Assembly: GCA_002205965.3 (NCBI GenBank)
Contig: NADL03000462.1
Span: forward strand, 939,001 to 1,003,000
Length of the DNA stretch: 64,000 nucleotides
Source of the DNA: Kappaphycus alvarezii
Lineage: Eukaryota > Rhodophyta > Florideophyceae > Gigartinales > Solieriaceae
Direction of reading: 5' to 3'
Part shown: piece by piece, positions 43,930-56,400 of the stretch
Layout of the letters: every line of letters starts with the position of its first letter
Numbering within the stretch: position 1 is the stretch's first letter
The notes under the pieces: generated by a model
Databases searched by the model: none
Seen by the model: the letters and a program-made list of their open reading frames with translations, nothing else
Told to the model about the DNA's origin: nothing
Position numbers and translations under genes: made by a program

Positions 43930-46900
43930 AGCAATATAGTCGGCTCCTGCAGCGGACACCCGTTAAACTGATTCCATAAAATTTGTTGCTCGAAATATGC
44001 CCTTACTGGAAGGGTAGAATGACAGCAGTCACGAATTAACGTATGAGTCATTGCTGAAGTGCCGCGCTCTGATGCAGAAGTACACTCTTCAACTTCTATC
44101 GGTATCCTTGAATCACATACATTGCTTTGTATATTTATTTACCGGTCCCATTGTGAGTTATCCGTAACACAAATCTACCACCAAGGACTTTGTCATCAAT
44201 CGACATGTTCTCTTTGATCAAGATATCAAAATTTTCGTTCTCAATAGTTCCGGTGATCTCTTCTTCAATAGTGATATGGGCTTCTGGGCTACGACAGCGC
44301 GGATCGAATGAGACTAGCGCTCAAAGAAGAAACATAAGGGCCGGCTGATGAGAATTCGTAGAGCCGATGAAGCGGAAAAAATGCTGATGAAGGCCAGTAA
44401 TTTCCGCTTCATGTACAGTAAGAATGTGTTTGATACTTTATTTTGCTTCCTTATCAGGCACGTTTTCTCGAACAACTTGAAAACCGCTTATGTGCCTTAT
44501 TTATGCCTTTATGGGGTTTCACTACTGTCGGACTCCTCATGGATGTACATTTTGTCACCGGAGCAGCTACGGTAAGTCGATTGACTTTAATTTACACTGA
44601 AGGGCATATTATCTGCACAGCTTTGAAAATATTTTGGCCATTTCAAAACTGGAAATGTTCATGGCGTTCATGCGATATGTTTCATTCAGTACTACAGGAG
44701 GACTGTGAAAATTGGCCAAATATTTTAATCTCTACCCGGGGGTCCTACAGTGATGCTGAATTGTGGATCAATATTTTTATTGAGGCCCACAATTTATATT
44801 ATTTTGAATCACCAATGAATAATTTTATCTATTTTACACTGACACTATTTTATGCTGAATCCAGTGTGAAATAATTTTTATGTCCTACAGTTTGGTTTTT
44901 ATATTATACAGGCTATAATTATTGTATTTATTCTACCAACAAATTATTATCTGGATGAGAGCTTACCTGGAAAATACTGCAATAATTCTTGCTGAGCCTG
45001 AATCATGTCTGCCAAAATTAGTGTACGGCTTACCTGATTTTTATAGCAGGTTCACCATGGTGTAGAGTATAAGCAGTCCTAAGTTTTTAGAAATACGTTT
45101 TTATATCCTGGGGCCATCTCAATATTCCCCTCGATCAGCTATCATTAAATTTGGTTTTCTATTCATTATTCATTCTAAGTCCAATTGCATCATTTATTTA
45201 TTTATTTAAGTTGGAACTTTATATTTTTTGGATCTACCTATCCCAATTATATTGCAAGGACCCGATGGAAAACGCAATACGGTGGCAAAAATATTAGGGA
45301 CTCACGGCAATGGAGTTGTTATCTAGTAAAGGCCAAGCAATAGTTTATGCTAGAAGACTCTATGAAGTTGTGCCTATCTCTTTTATAAATTGTTTGTATC
45401 TTCGAGCTTACGCTGAAATAACCATAATCGTTCCCATTGTGAGTAGCCACGTGCAATAGTGTCTCGTGGTGCGCGTATAGAGAGCATGCCTTACGGATGG
45501 CCTCACACCAGCCCTGTCAGGTAGTACCTCATGACTCGGCCTCATTTTCGGACTCTCCATTACACAGACCTGTCCCCCCTAGTCTTCGGAAAATAGCCGT
45601 CCTGCATCCCTAATCAGTAAAGCAACCTAATTTCTCCCCCCTTAGAGAAAGTGCTGGGTGGAAAAATTATCTACAGGGTCCTGTTTACAGCAAACCTACC
45701 AGATCCTAAAAATTCTGCCATCTCTGTATACATGCCATTTAAACGCACTCTGACAACCTGCATATGAATTCGTCCAGAACAAGCATCCTAACCCCACATC
45801 ACACCAACGGGGTGTTTATCAGACAGCTTTGCATGCTTTCTTGTCCATTGCTCTCGCCCGAATCATTAGTTATGAATCTTTCTTAGTTTCGGTTCGGTCT
45901 CTACAAGTAGATGATCGTAGATGGAATTGACAAAAGAATAGGCGATCAAGTGCACCGGGAGAGGGGCACCGCAGAAAAATTTGCTCAATCTCGCTGTGCA
46001 GCAGGCAGGGGGTGGCTTGCGGATAAATAGGATGGAAGAAGGCGAGACATTTTTGATTCTATCCAAGCTACTTTTTCCATCGTAATTTATGGACGCACTG
46101 CATGACTTTTCTCCTTCATCGAGAGCGGTCACGCTATGTCATCGAGAGCGGTCACGCTATGCGTTCGTATCACAAATGAGATTGCGAGACATTCTCACAC
46201 TTCGGTCTGACCGGAAATTGTAATGCTTTTACTAAACCTGAAACCTCGAATTCCCTCTACGATGCCGTTCGAGTTATTCGCCGGTTAATGGCTATTGTGA
46301 GTTTTGAAGGCTATCTGATGCTTCTTAGACCCATATGAATACAGGTCTTTAATAGAGCGGGGAGAGGGCCTCGCATTATCTTCCCAGCTCCCTTCCGAAA
46401 GCTGAATCGCTCCAGAATCCGGCACGGGAAGAACATATTTGCCCCTTTTACTCAAGAGGAAAGTAGCTGCTTGTGGGGTACTGTTGCAACAAGTTGGGAA
46501 GCTTAATCTTCTTAACTTGTTGCGTCAACATCCCACAATCCGTTAAGGAAAAAGCGGGGGTGTCTTTATTGAGATGTATGGATTGGCTGGAACCCATTTG
46601 GAGTTGCAAATCTGCATGTCATATTAAATACATGTACCGATGGTCGAGGCAATGTAGAAATCATTGCTGTCGAATGCTAGCACCAGCAACAGTCTACCAG
46701 AAAGTCGATGGGAGGCCAGCCAGGAGACAAGCTTGCAGTCCAGTAACACTGGACTGCTGTTTTGGCGCAATAATGATGCTTAGGTTAGACTGTAGCTACT
46801 TTTTGTCTCAAATGCTGATATCTCCGATAGGAGAATTTTTCACTAAATTAGTTTCTGTATTCGACTTATCTTCAAAAATTCTGTAATAAAACAGTGAAGT

Positions 46901-47285
46901 ACAGAAAATAATTCATGAAAATTGAATATTTTTGGGCTTGGTTAAAACATATGGTAACTGTCATAACTCTATTTTTAAACATACTGTATTTATTGCCACC
47001 ACTGGACTGTACTATACTGTACAGTGCAGGACAGGACAGGCAGTACAGTCCAGTAACGCAAAATACGGAGAGGCCCGTCAATTAACTCCAACAAATAATT
47101 CCCTCACTGCAGCATTTATTTCAGTGTCGACGGCCGGAATCTAAGATCGTCCTTTCTGAAGCCAAACGACAGCCGCCGGTTCAGGCAGTGGCATCTCGAG
47201 TGTTGTTAAGCTTATTATTTAGACTATCCTTTCCCACTACGTACCATACCGCACCACACTATCCTCTCTGTCACTATTCGTCAAC
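43930..47285. other. AT-rich intergenic region upstream of leuB
   Basis: Open frames up to 143 codons (44,443-44,874 plus; 46,473-46,886 plus) show no family motif and sit in AT-rich sequence; I do not call them genes. A TACTGTA-type cluster lies at 46,980-47,050. The ~200 bases before the leuB ATG are the likely promoter, but I see no clear TATA box. Confidence 0.35.
46116..46161. repeat. Perfect tandem duplication of a 23-base unit
   Basis: tcatcgagagcggtcacgct plus atg occurs twice back to back with no difference, suggesting a recent slippage event or assembly stutter. Confidence 0.85.
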
Positions 47286-47290
47286 TCAAC

Positions 47291-48502
47291 ATGGCATTTC
47301 TCGCTCCAACATTCTCTACAACTCGCCCTCCGTTGCGAGCCTCACATGCCTCATGTCGTCGTCCCTTGCAAATGTCTGCACCCCGCAAAACCTCCTACAA
47401 TATAACCCTTCTTCCAGGCGATGGAATTGGCCGAGAAATCACAGACGTTGCTGTTCAAGTACTTCGAGCTGCCGGTGCTGCTCACGGCGTTTCGTTTAAT
47501 TTTACTGAGGCTGATATCGGTGGGGCAGCCATAGATGCCTCGGGAGTTCCATTGCCAGAGTCCTCTCTTGAAAAGTGTCGCACTGCTGATTCTATTCTTC
47601 TCGCTTGTATTGGTGGCTTTAAATGGGATGACCTTCCGAGGGAAATCCGCCCAGAATCTGGACTGCTGCAGTTGAGGAAGGAGCTGGGGCTGTTCGCGAA
47701 TTTGAGACCAGCTGTCGTACTACCGCAGCTCATAGGAAGCTCAACTTTGAAACCCGAGGTCGTGCGTGGCGTCGATATTATGGTTGTTAGAGAGCTCACA
47801 GGTGATGTTTATTTTGGGGAACCAAAGGCACTGGAGATCGATCAGCAAACGGGGCGGCGTGTGGGCTATAATAACATGATATATCATGAACATGAGATTG
47901 AGAGGATTGCAAAGGTTGCCTTTGGCATTGCGAAGAAGAGAGGCAAGACGTTGGTCAGCGTTGACAAGGCCAATGTTTTAGACTCCTCCCAGTTATGGAG
48001 AGACGTGATCACTGAGATCGGGCAAGATTTCCCCGATGTGGACCTGTCCCACATGTACGTCGATAATGCTGCCATGCAACTTATCCGCTATCCCAAGCAA
48101 TTTGACACTGTTGTGACGGGCAACATTTTCGGTGACATTCTCTCCGATGCCGCCTCAATGCTTGTCGGATCCTTGGGAATGCTGCCGAGTGCTAGTCTGG
48201 GTGACGGGTCTGGACCCGGCGTGTTTGAACCTGTCCACGGGTCTGCCCCGGATATCGCGGGACAGGATAAGGCCAATCCTATGGCATGCGTCCTGTCCGC
48301 GGCCATGATGGCAAGATACGACCTTGAGCAGCCAGAGATTGCAGACGCTATTGAGAAAGCGGTGAATGACACACTCGATGCGGGCTTTAGAACAGGCGAC
48401 ATCATGTCCGAAGGAATGGTTGCGGTTGGATGCAAGAAGATGGGAGAGGCTCTCACAGAACGTGTAGGTGAACAGAGCGTTGTCGGGAAAAGTGTTTCGT
48501 AA
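47291..48502 (+). CDS. leuB: 3-isopropylmalate dehydrogenase, plastid-type
   Basis: The enzyme oxidatively decarboxylates 3-isopropylmalate with NAD+ in leucine biosynthesis. The 403-codon frame is complete and intron-free. The first ~28 residues ('[20 protein letters not shown]' onward) are Ser/Arg/Ala-rich without acidic residues, as in a plastid transit peptide, and the mature part starts near '[20 protein letters not shown]'. Family blocks: 'LPGDGIG' (41-47), the substrate-binding '[16 protein letters not shown]', '[14 protein letters not shown]' (catalytic Tyr), '[16 protein letters not shown]' (catalytic Lys), 'YVDNAAMQL' and '[15 protein letters not shown]' (metal-binding Asp residues), and '[18 protein letters not shown]' (NAD site). 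Its end faces the end of the minus-strand WD-repeat gene, 490 bases away. It is the one conserved gene here with no frame change. Confidence 0.97.
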   Translation: MAFLAPTFSTTRPPLRASHASCRRPLQMSAPRKTSYNITLLPGDGIGREITDVAVQVLRAAGAAHGVSFNFTEADIGGAAIDASGVPLPESSLEKCRTADSILLACIGGFKWDDLPREIRPESGLLQLRKELGLFANLRPAVVLPQLIGSSTLKPEVVRGVDIMVVRELTGDVYFGEPKALEIDQQTGRRVGYNNMIYHEHEIERIAKVAFGIAKKRGKTLVSVDKANVLDSSQLWRDVITEIGQDFPDVDLSHMYVDNAAMQLIRYPKQFDTVVTGNIFGDILSDAASMLVGSLGMLPSASLGDGSGPGVFEPVHGSAPDIAGQDKANPMACVLSAAMMARYDLEQPEIADAIEKAVNDTLDAGFRTGDIMSEGMVAVGCKKMGEALTERVGEQSVVGKSVS

Positions 48503-48993
48503 AGCATCATAACATGACTCTGGCCCTTCCTTCAGCTCCCGATCCGATACAGACAACCCCGAATGGACCGATAAGCTGAAGTTGCGCGCTGTGAGGTGCG
48601 GGCGAATAATGCAAATGAAAGGTTAGGTAGGTTAGGTTGACGCTTTGCCATGCTCCTGTCCACGGGCCCTCTCCAGGACCTTGCCAACATCCTTTTGCCT
48701 TAACCGCGGTTCTATCATGTGTTTTGACATTTTTCAACAGTCTTTTAATCAGTATAACTCTCGTGAATCGGAAAACCATGAGAGGGCAGAATCCAGCGCT
48801 TACTGGGTTGCGCATCATGACAAATACTGCACGAAACCGCAAGCCTCCGCCTCCCTACCAACTGAACGTGTCGTTCCCATTCGATACACACAACTATCTA
48901 ACCATATCAGCCACTTCGACAGACAACAGGCTATGGAGACGAAGACAATAGAGAGACATAATCATTGAGAGACAATTTGATTGTTTCTAGTTC
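48503..48993. other. Convergent intergenic region
   Basis: The 3' ends of leuB (plus) and the EDC4-like gene (minus) meet here. Open frames of about 105 codons on both strands show no motif. Both transcripts must terminate in about 490 bases. Confidence 0.5.
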
Positions 48994-50571
48994 CTAACTG
49001 GCAACTGCCTTCCTGCCACTGGTGCTGCGACCGAAACTGAGGACTTTTGGGAACGAAAACCTCCTCTTTTCTTTCCCCTCCACTACTTCCTCAGGCTCCT
49101 CTTTCTGGTCTTGCGGCTTCTGTTCTTCTACATTTTCTAGAGGTGGGTCCGGAGCTGCCTCCGGCTCCCCTTCCGGTGCAGCTTCCGGTGCTGCAGTCGT
49201 GGCCTTGTAGCATCTGCACTAGCAGATCCCAGCTTCAGGGAATCTTGGTGCTTCAGTAGTAGTCACTGCGCTGCGCCGCCGCTGCAGCGCCCGGGCCTTG
49301 AGCTCCCTTGAAATATGTGGGACGCTCATGTACAACGCCTTATCACTCTGCTTGATGGTTGTGGTCCTCAGTAAGATCGCCTGTTTTGCGTCTACCGCCC
49401 AAATCCGCATAATTCTGTCACTTGATAGAGTCATAATGGTTTTCATAACATCCTCTTCTTCATCCGGCATCGGATACACCATGGTCACTGGTTCTCCTGC
49501 ATACGGCAGAAACTCGCTCTCCACAGCTCTCTCTTCCATGTCCCAGATACAAACCTTGCCATCATCTCCACATGTGATCAAGGTGCCGTCCTTTAAAAAC
49601 GCAGCATCATTAACTCCAGAAGCATGTCCTCCCTTCAAGCCGTAATCGTCAGTGACATTGATGTGCGCAGATGCATCGGTCCTCAACTCTACATCGGTGA
49701 CGGTATGCTCGACAACCTCGGTGGTCTCTACTAGTGCCACAGCAGCAGGAACGGCTTTGCGGGAAGTCACAGGCACTGTTTTGAAGCGCATTCCAAAGAT
49801 GGTGCTGGATACGTCGGGAGGGGGAGTAGATTTTTCGGGTATCGGAACAACGGCTTTCGTATCCGTCTCCTGCTCGATGCTCTTCGTGGAAACCTTTTCA
49901 ACATCTGTGGAGGGTTGCGTGACAGTGGAAAGAGCGGTCCTGCCCTCAGTCTTGTCGCGGGTTTCAAATGACTCCAATCGTCGTACGAAGGCGTTGTTTC
50001 ATCTTTGGACGAGGTGGGAGTATCCGTCTTGTTGGTAGGAGGTAGAAGGACGTAAGACTCCCTTGCGGAGATCTCCTCAGCGGTAATGTCCGGCGGAACA
50101 TAAACATCCTCGCCTTTGATGAGTAATTGATCGAGTTGATCCTGATCAGACTGGAGTCCAGATTTGCTCGCCTATTTTATAAGCGCGTTGCTGCGCGGAC
50201 CCAGGGACGATCGAATTGCGCTCAAGAACTGCGGCGATCTCATCGGACAATTGAGAGTCGGTAGGTGTCTGCGGAGCGGCTGCAGACTGTTCATGAGGTA
50301 TCGGAGGCGGTATGGTAGCTGTGGCCGGGGTTTCCATGATTGTAGCTGGCGGGGGGCCGGCTTCGGAGATTTTTTCACCGGCGGCGGTGGCCGAGGGAAG
50401 CGTTACATCGGTGAGGGAGGGGAACTTTGGAGGAGGCGGGAGAGAATGTGCGTCGACGGGAAGAGAGGTCACGGTTTGCTCCTCGGTTGGTGCGGTGCCC
50501 ATAGCACGGGGTACGTTGAGGGCGGTCGGTTGACGGGGAAGGGGCGGGGCTTCCTCAAAGTGCTTTGACAT
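48994..50571 (-). CDS. EDC4/Varicose-like protein, C-terminal propeller blades, frame-broken
   Basis: The ATG at 50,571 begins 'MSKHFEEAPPLPRQP', a Pro/Ala/Thr-rich N-terminus of about 140 residues. After a frame change near 50,146 comes 'EDVYVPPDITAEEISARES'. After another near 49,980 comes the folded part: 'VEHTVTDVELR', then a WD-like blade 'LKGGHASGVNDAAFLKDG' with 'LITCGDDGKVCIWDMEE', then 'GEPVTMVYP' and 'IMTLSSDRIMRIWAVD'. This matches the second half of the EDC4/Varicose beta-propeller (mRNA-decapping scaffold of P-bodies), where a GH...GDDG...W blade is followed by a 'HDG-PV' linker. A last frame change near 49,217 leads to a Pro/Glu/Lys-rich tail ('LENVEEQKPQDQKEEPEEVV') ending 'SGRKAVAS' at 48,994. 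No coiled-coil C-domain of EDC4 is seen. A generic WD40 protein is the alternative. Confidence 0.6.
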
Positions 50572-53481
50572 ATTTTGGTTGGATAATGGTAGCACGGGTT
50601 GAGTCGGGGTAAATCGGAACGACGGGGGTAGAAGAGCGGATACGGGATGGGGCAAAATGGGGTGGGAGGGAGGGGACGGCGGACCGTAGATGCAGGGCAA
50701 GGGCTTGGTAAAAGAGGATTTGGGGGATGGCTTGGGATGTAGGTAAAATTCGAGGATGTCAGTACAGTTCAAGCGATGCAAGATTTCCGACGAGGTGGAA
50801 GACTGGATGTGGACAGATGGGGCCGAAATGATGTTTTTCAGATTTAACCGGGCTCAGTGGGCACTAGTGAAACGAAAACAGCAAAGCGCAGAAAAAAGAA
50901 CAGGAAAACCAGGTGGAGGGCAAGGTGGTAAAGTACAGTACAGTACAATACTTGCTGGTCGTTGCGACCGGAACAGGACGTCCTAGATGTTGGCAGGATG
51001 TGACGGTTCTTTCGCGGTGCTGTGCTACCAAGCCTTCAAGCTGCAATGAACTACTCTTGTTGACAACCAAAGCCAGACAAAGCAGAGCGTGGCATTGTCT
51101 GAACATGTCAAATTAATTTCTCCGTAGCCCCAGCTTCCTGCGCCGTGGCTCAAAATCAGGTAGTAGTCGTTTTTGAGTCTTCAAGCCTAACTTCGCTCTA
51201 GATATTCAGCATCGAAGCAACCAAAATGGTCCCAAGATTACAATAACAATATTGTACAGTACAATTACAAGCTATACGTACAGAATTTGTACACTTCAAC
51301 TGTAAAGTACACCCCCAAAAATTCCATTATTTTTTGTAGGAACTCGCTGGCCTCTGTGGACCTGTTGCACTCTACCGGTTTTTTTTACCGTTTTTCAGAT
51401 TCTAGCTCACATCGTCCACTCAATCCCGTTCCAAATCGCGCCAATATCGCTGTGTCCATTCTGCGGTGCCTGGTACTGTAGTGTTATACAGTACTGGTCC
51501 AACTAATGGGCCAATTTGGACCACACATTGCACAGCAGAGCGCCATATGTCAATGTGCTCTCGACATCCCCAGAATATTTTCAGCAAACGGCTACCCTGC
51601 AGGTTACTTTGCAAATTACCTGTACTCTGCAGTGGTACAGAACTGCACAGTGCAGTTCTCTGCAATTCAACAGTGTAATAGAGCTTGAACAAGCCTTGAA
51701 CTGTGCTCTATTGTGCTGTACTTTACTTTCCTGTACTGTTGAATATCGCGGAAAATAGCTTGAAGTTGAAGTTCAAGCTTTTCCTCGCGAAATTTATTCT
51801 GTCCTGCCCGAAGGATTAGGCGTCCTGAATAAATGAAATCATAGCCGTGCACTTGTAATTTCCAGTTGATCAACAATCATTTTTTCCATCAGAAAATAGA
51901 TGGAATGATAATTCTTTGGTCTTCAAGATAGAGAAATAGCTTCGAGCTGCTGTGTAGAATCAGTTCCTATCCCGGTAAATGCTCGTCCCCAGTCTCTCAC
52001 AACGTTATCTGCAGTAATCTGCTCTGTTCTGCGATGGCCTTTGCAAATTTAATTACACTTCACAAACACATCCAGTACAGTACAGCTTTCGTGGTACTTC
52101 AGTAGCGTGTAACAGGTTTTTCGCAATGTTGTAGTTGTTACCACAATTTTCCACATGATACGATATCTACGCTCCGGTACAAATTTACTGGGTACCAACC
52201 CGCATATCTACCACGGTAAATTAACCCCCAAATTGACATTTTCCACAATAATCCTAGACATTTTTGTACCCGCTCATCGGTAAGTATTATAGATCCTTTC
52301 TGGCTTGAAATGTTTAGTACCAAAAAAATTTCGGTACTGAGCATTTAATGAAACAACTCAAAACGCCTAACACTAATTAGACAGTACTGTAGTACAGAAA
52401 ACAACCGGACGAATCTTGTAACGGATCTTCCACAACATTTCTCGAGGCTAGTACTGTACTGTGATGCAAGAAGTTCTCTGAGGTGTCTTGCGCTGTACAG
52501 TATTGGGTAAACAAGCAGCGAGAAGCCGTCCAGAATTCTGTAACGGGCCGCCACATCCAATCATTTGGCTCTGTTCGTTGGCTCGTTCATAGTACTGTAC
52601 CAGTTATCATCCAGGGTGACTTGACATATCTCGACTAAATCCCCGTGGAGAACAATCTCGACGCCGACAGCGAAGTCTGGCCACCCGCGACCCGATCGGC
52701 CCTGTATTCACAGGCTGTGTACGGTAACTGAACGGGGCAAAAAAAGCAGTTGACTACTGTACCTGTAGAAACATTGCCGTCTCAAAACTTCCAAAACACT
52801 GTAGCTAAAGCTTACAGCCCGCAACTATCAGTACAAATTGAAATCGTGAACCCTTGGCATTCAATTTACTGTACAGGTATTTCCTTTTCCTTTTATGGTA
52901 CTGTAGCTTGATTAGAGCTTCATTGCCCCAAAGTTTCAACGCCGTTGGGTGGCACCATGTTTGTTGCAACGGCTCGTCCAGTATATCTGCGATTATCCCT
53001 ATCCCCCTTCATTGTCATCTAGGTTTACCTCCACATTTGCAACCACAGTGTATTCGCCATTTCCGAACAAAAACGGTTTTCAAGCTCTTCCATTAAATCA
53101 CGAATTCTATACGCACATCGGAAGACATTCACCCGTCAACAGATCGACCCCTTTCTCCTGCCCTTCCCCCCTAATCCCTCGACCACATTTTTTTTCTCAG
53201 TTTAATCCAAGAATCCTACAGGAAGCTCGAAAGTGAAGTACTTACCGCGGAAATCCATCAACTGCCACACTCCCCAGTGTGTTCGCTTATCAACCGAAAG
53301 GCCAAGACGATCTTTTCGACCTCCACGGTAACCACTCCTACCCATCTTCGCACCTCTTTGCATTGCTTTTCATAGCATCGTCAATCATCGTTTCATTCCC
53401 TCTTCTCTCAACCTCTGCAACCAACATATCTCTTTCCACACCCACTCTTTCCCCCTCTGGTCTCGATATCCTGGTCCAATC
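50572..53481. promoter_or_regulatory. Shared upstream region of two divergent genes, rich in TACTGTA words
   Basis: This ~2.9-kb gap lies between the start codons of the minus-strand and plus-strand EDC4-like genes, so it must hold both promoters. It has no recognisable gene. It carries many TACTGTA/TACAGTA words (50,935-50,950, 51,250-51,260, 51,475-51,495, 51,705-51,740, 52,075-52,085, 52,380-52,395, 52,452-52,462, 52,590-52,600, 52,867-52,915). Whether these are regulatory or just a dispersed repeat cannot be told. Confidence 0.4.
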
Positions 53482-56400
53482 ATGCCGGTACCCTCTCCTT
53501 CGCCTGGCTTCTCATTAGCCTCCCCTACCCCAACCACGTCTACCGTCATTGCTATCCCGGGCACCACGTCCACAATTTCCCGCCGCTATGCCAAAAATTC
53601 CTTGGCCAACCTTTCCGCATTTGTCGTTGCGAATTCCGCCCTGGCCAATTCTCCCAATGCCGCCATCACTGTCTCAATGAAGAAACCTCCCCGTCTTCTC
53701 GGCCTCTCCCTAAAAGGGCACTCCGCCCCAATTGTCGACCTTGAGTTTCTCTCCACCAAGCTCTCTGACCCTCTCCATGTCCTCGGTTCTTGTGACACCG
53801 ACGGCATCGTCTACCTCTGGTTCATATATGTCGAGCGTGACGCCCTGGGGATTGACGTCCGCCTTCGTCTACTTCGCAAGTACTCCTTCTTTTCCCTTCG
53901 CAAATCTCGTACCGCTTTCTACTCTCGTATCCGCCTCTCCGGCTCTTCTGAATCAGGCACCATGGTTCTGGTGCCCAACGACGGCTCAAACGTCCGTGTC
54001 ATCACCTTCCATTGTGAGCCCAGTCTCGATCCCGGCGCCAAACCAAACCTTCCTGTCATCGCCCCGCCGCCGAAAGTTCACGCTTTACCAGCCCCTCCTC
54101 CGCCACAGGAGGAAGATGACGTACCACCGCCCCCAGAACCACCGGCTGCCGTCGTTTCGAGAGAGATATCATCGGAGAAGCCAATGGATTTTCCTCATAC
54201 GCCTTCCCTAGTTGAGAATACACTGGAGGAAGGGGAAGAAAATGATCACGTCAGCAGTGAAGCACAACAAGTGTCACCAGGACAGGTAGAGACGAGGAGC
54301 CTGCAACAGGATTCTGTTGAAGGCTTCGCAGTCCCTCCAGCTACGGAGCCTGCGCCAGACACATTCGACGGGGTGGAAGTGGGGTTTTCCACAGATCAGC
54401 CCAAAAGCGCCCCTTTTCCTGAAGGCCCCTTCGAGGAGGTAGTAGATGTCCCATCAGCCCCGGAGCCGCCGGTAGATTTGGATGTGGACGACCATGTCGA
54501 GGATGTTGACATGGGAACAGATGGGGAAGGGGTGTTCGTGGACGCCAAAGGCAAGTTTTGAGCCCGATGAGAACGAACCGGGGTTTGGGCAAGGAATGGA
54601 AGGGGGTTTGGCTGGAGTGGGGGCCACAATGACGGATGAGTATGGGCAGCAAGAGAGCATTAGGGCGGCTGAACACTTGGCGGGGGACGGGGTTGAGGGA
54701 CCAACGGATTTTTTAGTGAGGGACGTCGCTGATGCCAGTGCCATAGATGGGCAAAGGAGAATTATTCCGGGTGATGGGTTCGCCCATGGATTGGCGGCGC
54801 GGTGACTTTGGCTGTTGCTGGAGCAAGTGGACTGGTTAACAAGGATACCGATGTTGATGACTATCCAAGCGAGACTGCCCTACATGGAGAGGAAGATGGC
54901 GCAGTTGCCGACGTACTTGTCGGTGCCACGCTAGTAGGACGGGAGAGTGAAGGCAACACTGATGCGCAGGAGGGCATGACCAATGATGGAGGTAATGATC
55001 ATACTGTTGTTGACAACCCGAGTTTCGTTGCAGAGGAGACTGAGTACATCAGAGATAATCCAGACGAGGAACTGCTTGTCGCTGACTCCAATACTGGTGT
55101 CGAGAGCACCCTTTTTAGCGATGCGAGGGACGCGCCTGTCGCTGGGGTTTGAGGTCGAAGGCAGAGCAGTTAGTGGAGAGAACCAGAACGCCTCAGATGT
55201 TGGAAACATGGATTTTGAGATGCCTGAGACGCAGCATATGGTGGCGGAGGAAGCTAATATTGAGGAAAGGAATGTTGCCGGCTATGTGCCTGTGGTTGCA
55301 CTTGGGGCTGAGATCAGGGAAGAAGAAAAGAGTGAAATTAACGATCTTACCCGCTCTTCTGCCGAGGGAGGTGCTGATGATGAGGATCCCGTAGAGCAGT
55401 ATCCTTTGGTTGGAATCGCGGAAAGGGGCGATGGAGATCATGCCGTTGAGAGTAGGGAGCTTGGTGGCGGTGGAGGAAGTGCAGTTGATGACACTATTGT
55501 CCATGACTACGAGCCGGTGGTGGCAGAAAGTGTCTTACATAAGGATGCTGCTGAGGACGAGCGAAGTGTCAGTGTTAGGAAGAGATAGACCAGAAGGCGG
55601 CGTTGGTGACCGTGAGCCTGTGCCTCTGAGTAATATTATTACTCATGTGGATGACAATTCTGAGCAAAGGGAACCTGCAGAGAATGGCGCGGTCGCTGTT
55701 GAGGCGCTCGGCGTGGAGGGAGGGTCTAGTGTTGACGCAACTACAGTGACGAGTGTTTTTGAAGAAGCGGGAAGTCTGAATGTGGGAATAGGCGGATCCA
55801 AGGAAGTTGTGGGAGAGCGCGAGCCCGTGGCGATAGGTGAAGTAATTGGTGGTGCAGAGAAGGGCGGTGAGCAGGAGGAAGGTGTGGACGGTGGGCTGGA
55901 TGTTGAGGCGGTTGCTGCCGTTGAGGCGGTCGGCGTGGAGGGAGGGGCTAGCGTTGACACCGCTGTAGTGACTGGAGTTGTTGAGGACAAGGAAATTATG
56001 AATGCAGGAATGGAAGGGTCCCAGGAAGTTGTCGGAGAGCACGAGCCTGTGGCGATAAGTGAAATAGTTGGTGGTTCAGAGAAGGGCGGTGAGCTGGAGG
56101 AAGGTGTGGATGGAGGGCTGGACGCTGAGGCGGTTGCTGCCGTTGAGGCGGTCGGCGTGGAGGGAGGGGCTAGCGTTGACACAGCTGTAGTGGCTGGAAT
56201 TATTGAGGACAAGGGAATTATGAGTATAGGGAAGGAAGGGTCCGAGGAAGTTGTGGGAGAGCATGAGCCTGTGGAGATAAGCGAAGTAGTTGGAGGTGCA
56301 GAGAAGGGTAGTGAGCTGGAGGAAGATGCGGGTGTTGAGTTGGATGCTGAGGCGGTTGCTGCTGTTGAGGCGGTCGGTGTGGAGGGAGGGGCTAGTGTTG

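Noticed and set aside
44348-44874. Overlapping plus frames of 75 and 143 codons as a gene
   Set aside because: No motif, low-complexity AT-rich end and no supporting neighbour.
46473-46886. 137-codon plus frame as a Cys-rich protein gene
   Set aside because: The cysteines are scattered without a CxxC pattern, there is no homologous block I recognise, and it lies in AT-rich intergenic DNA.
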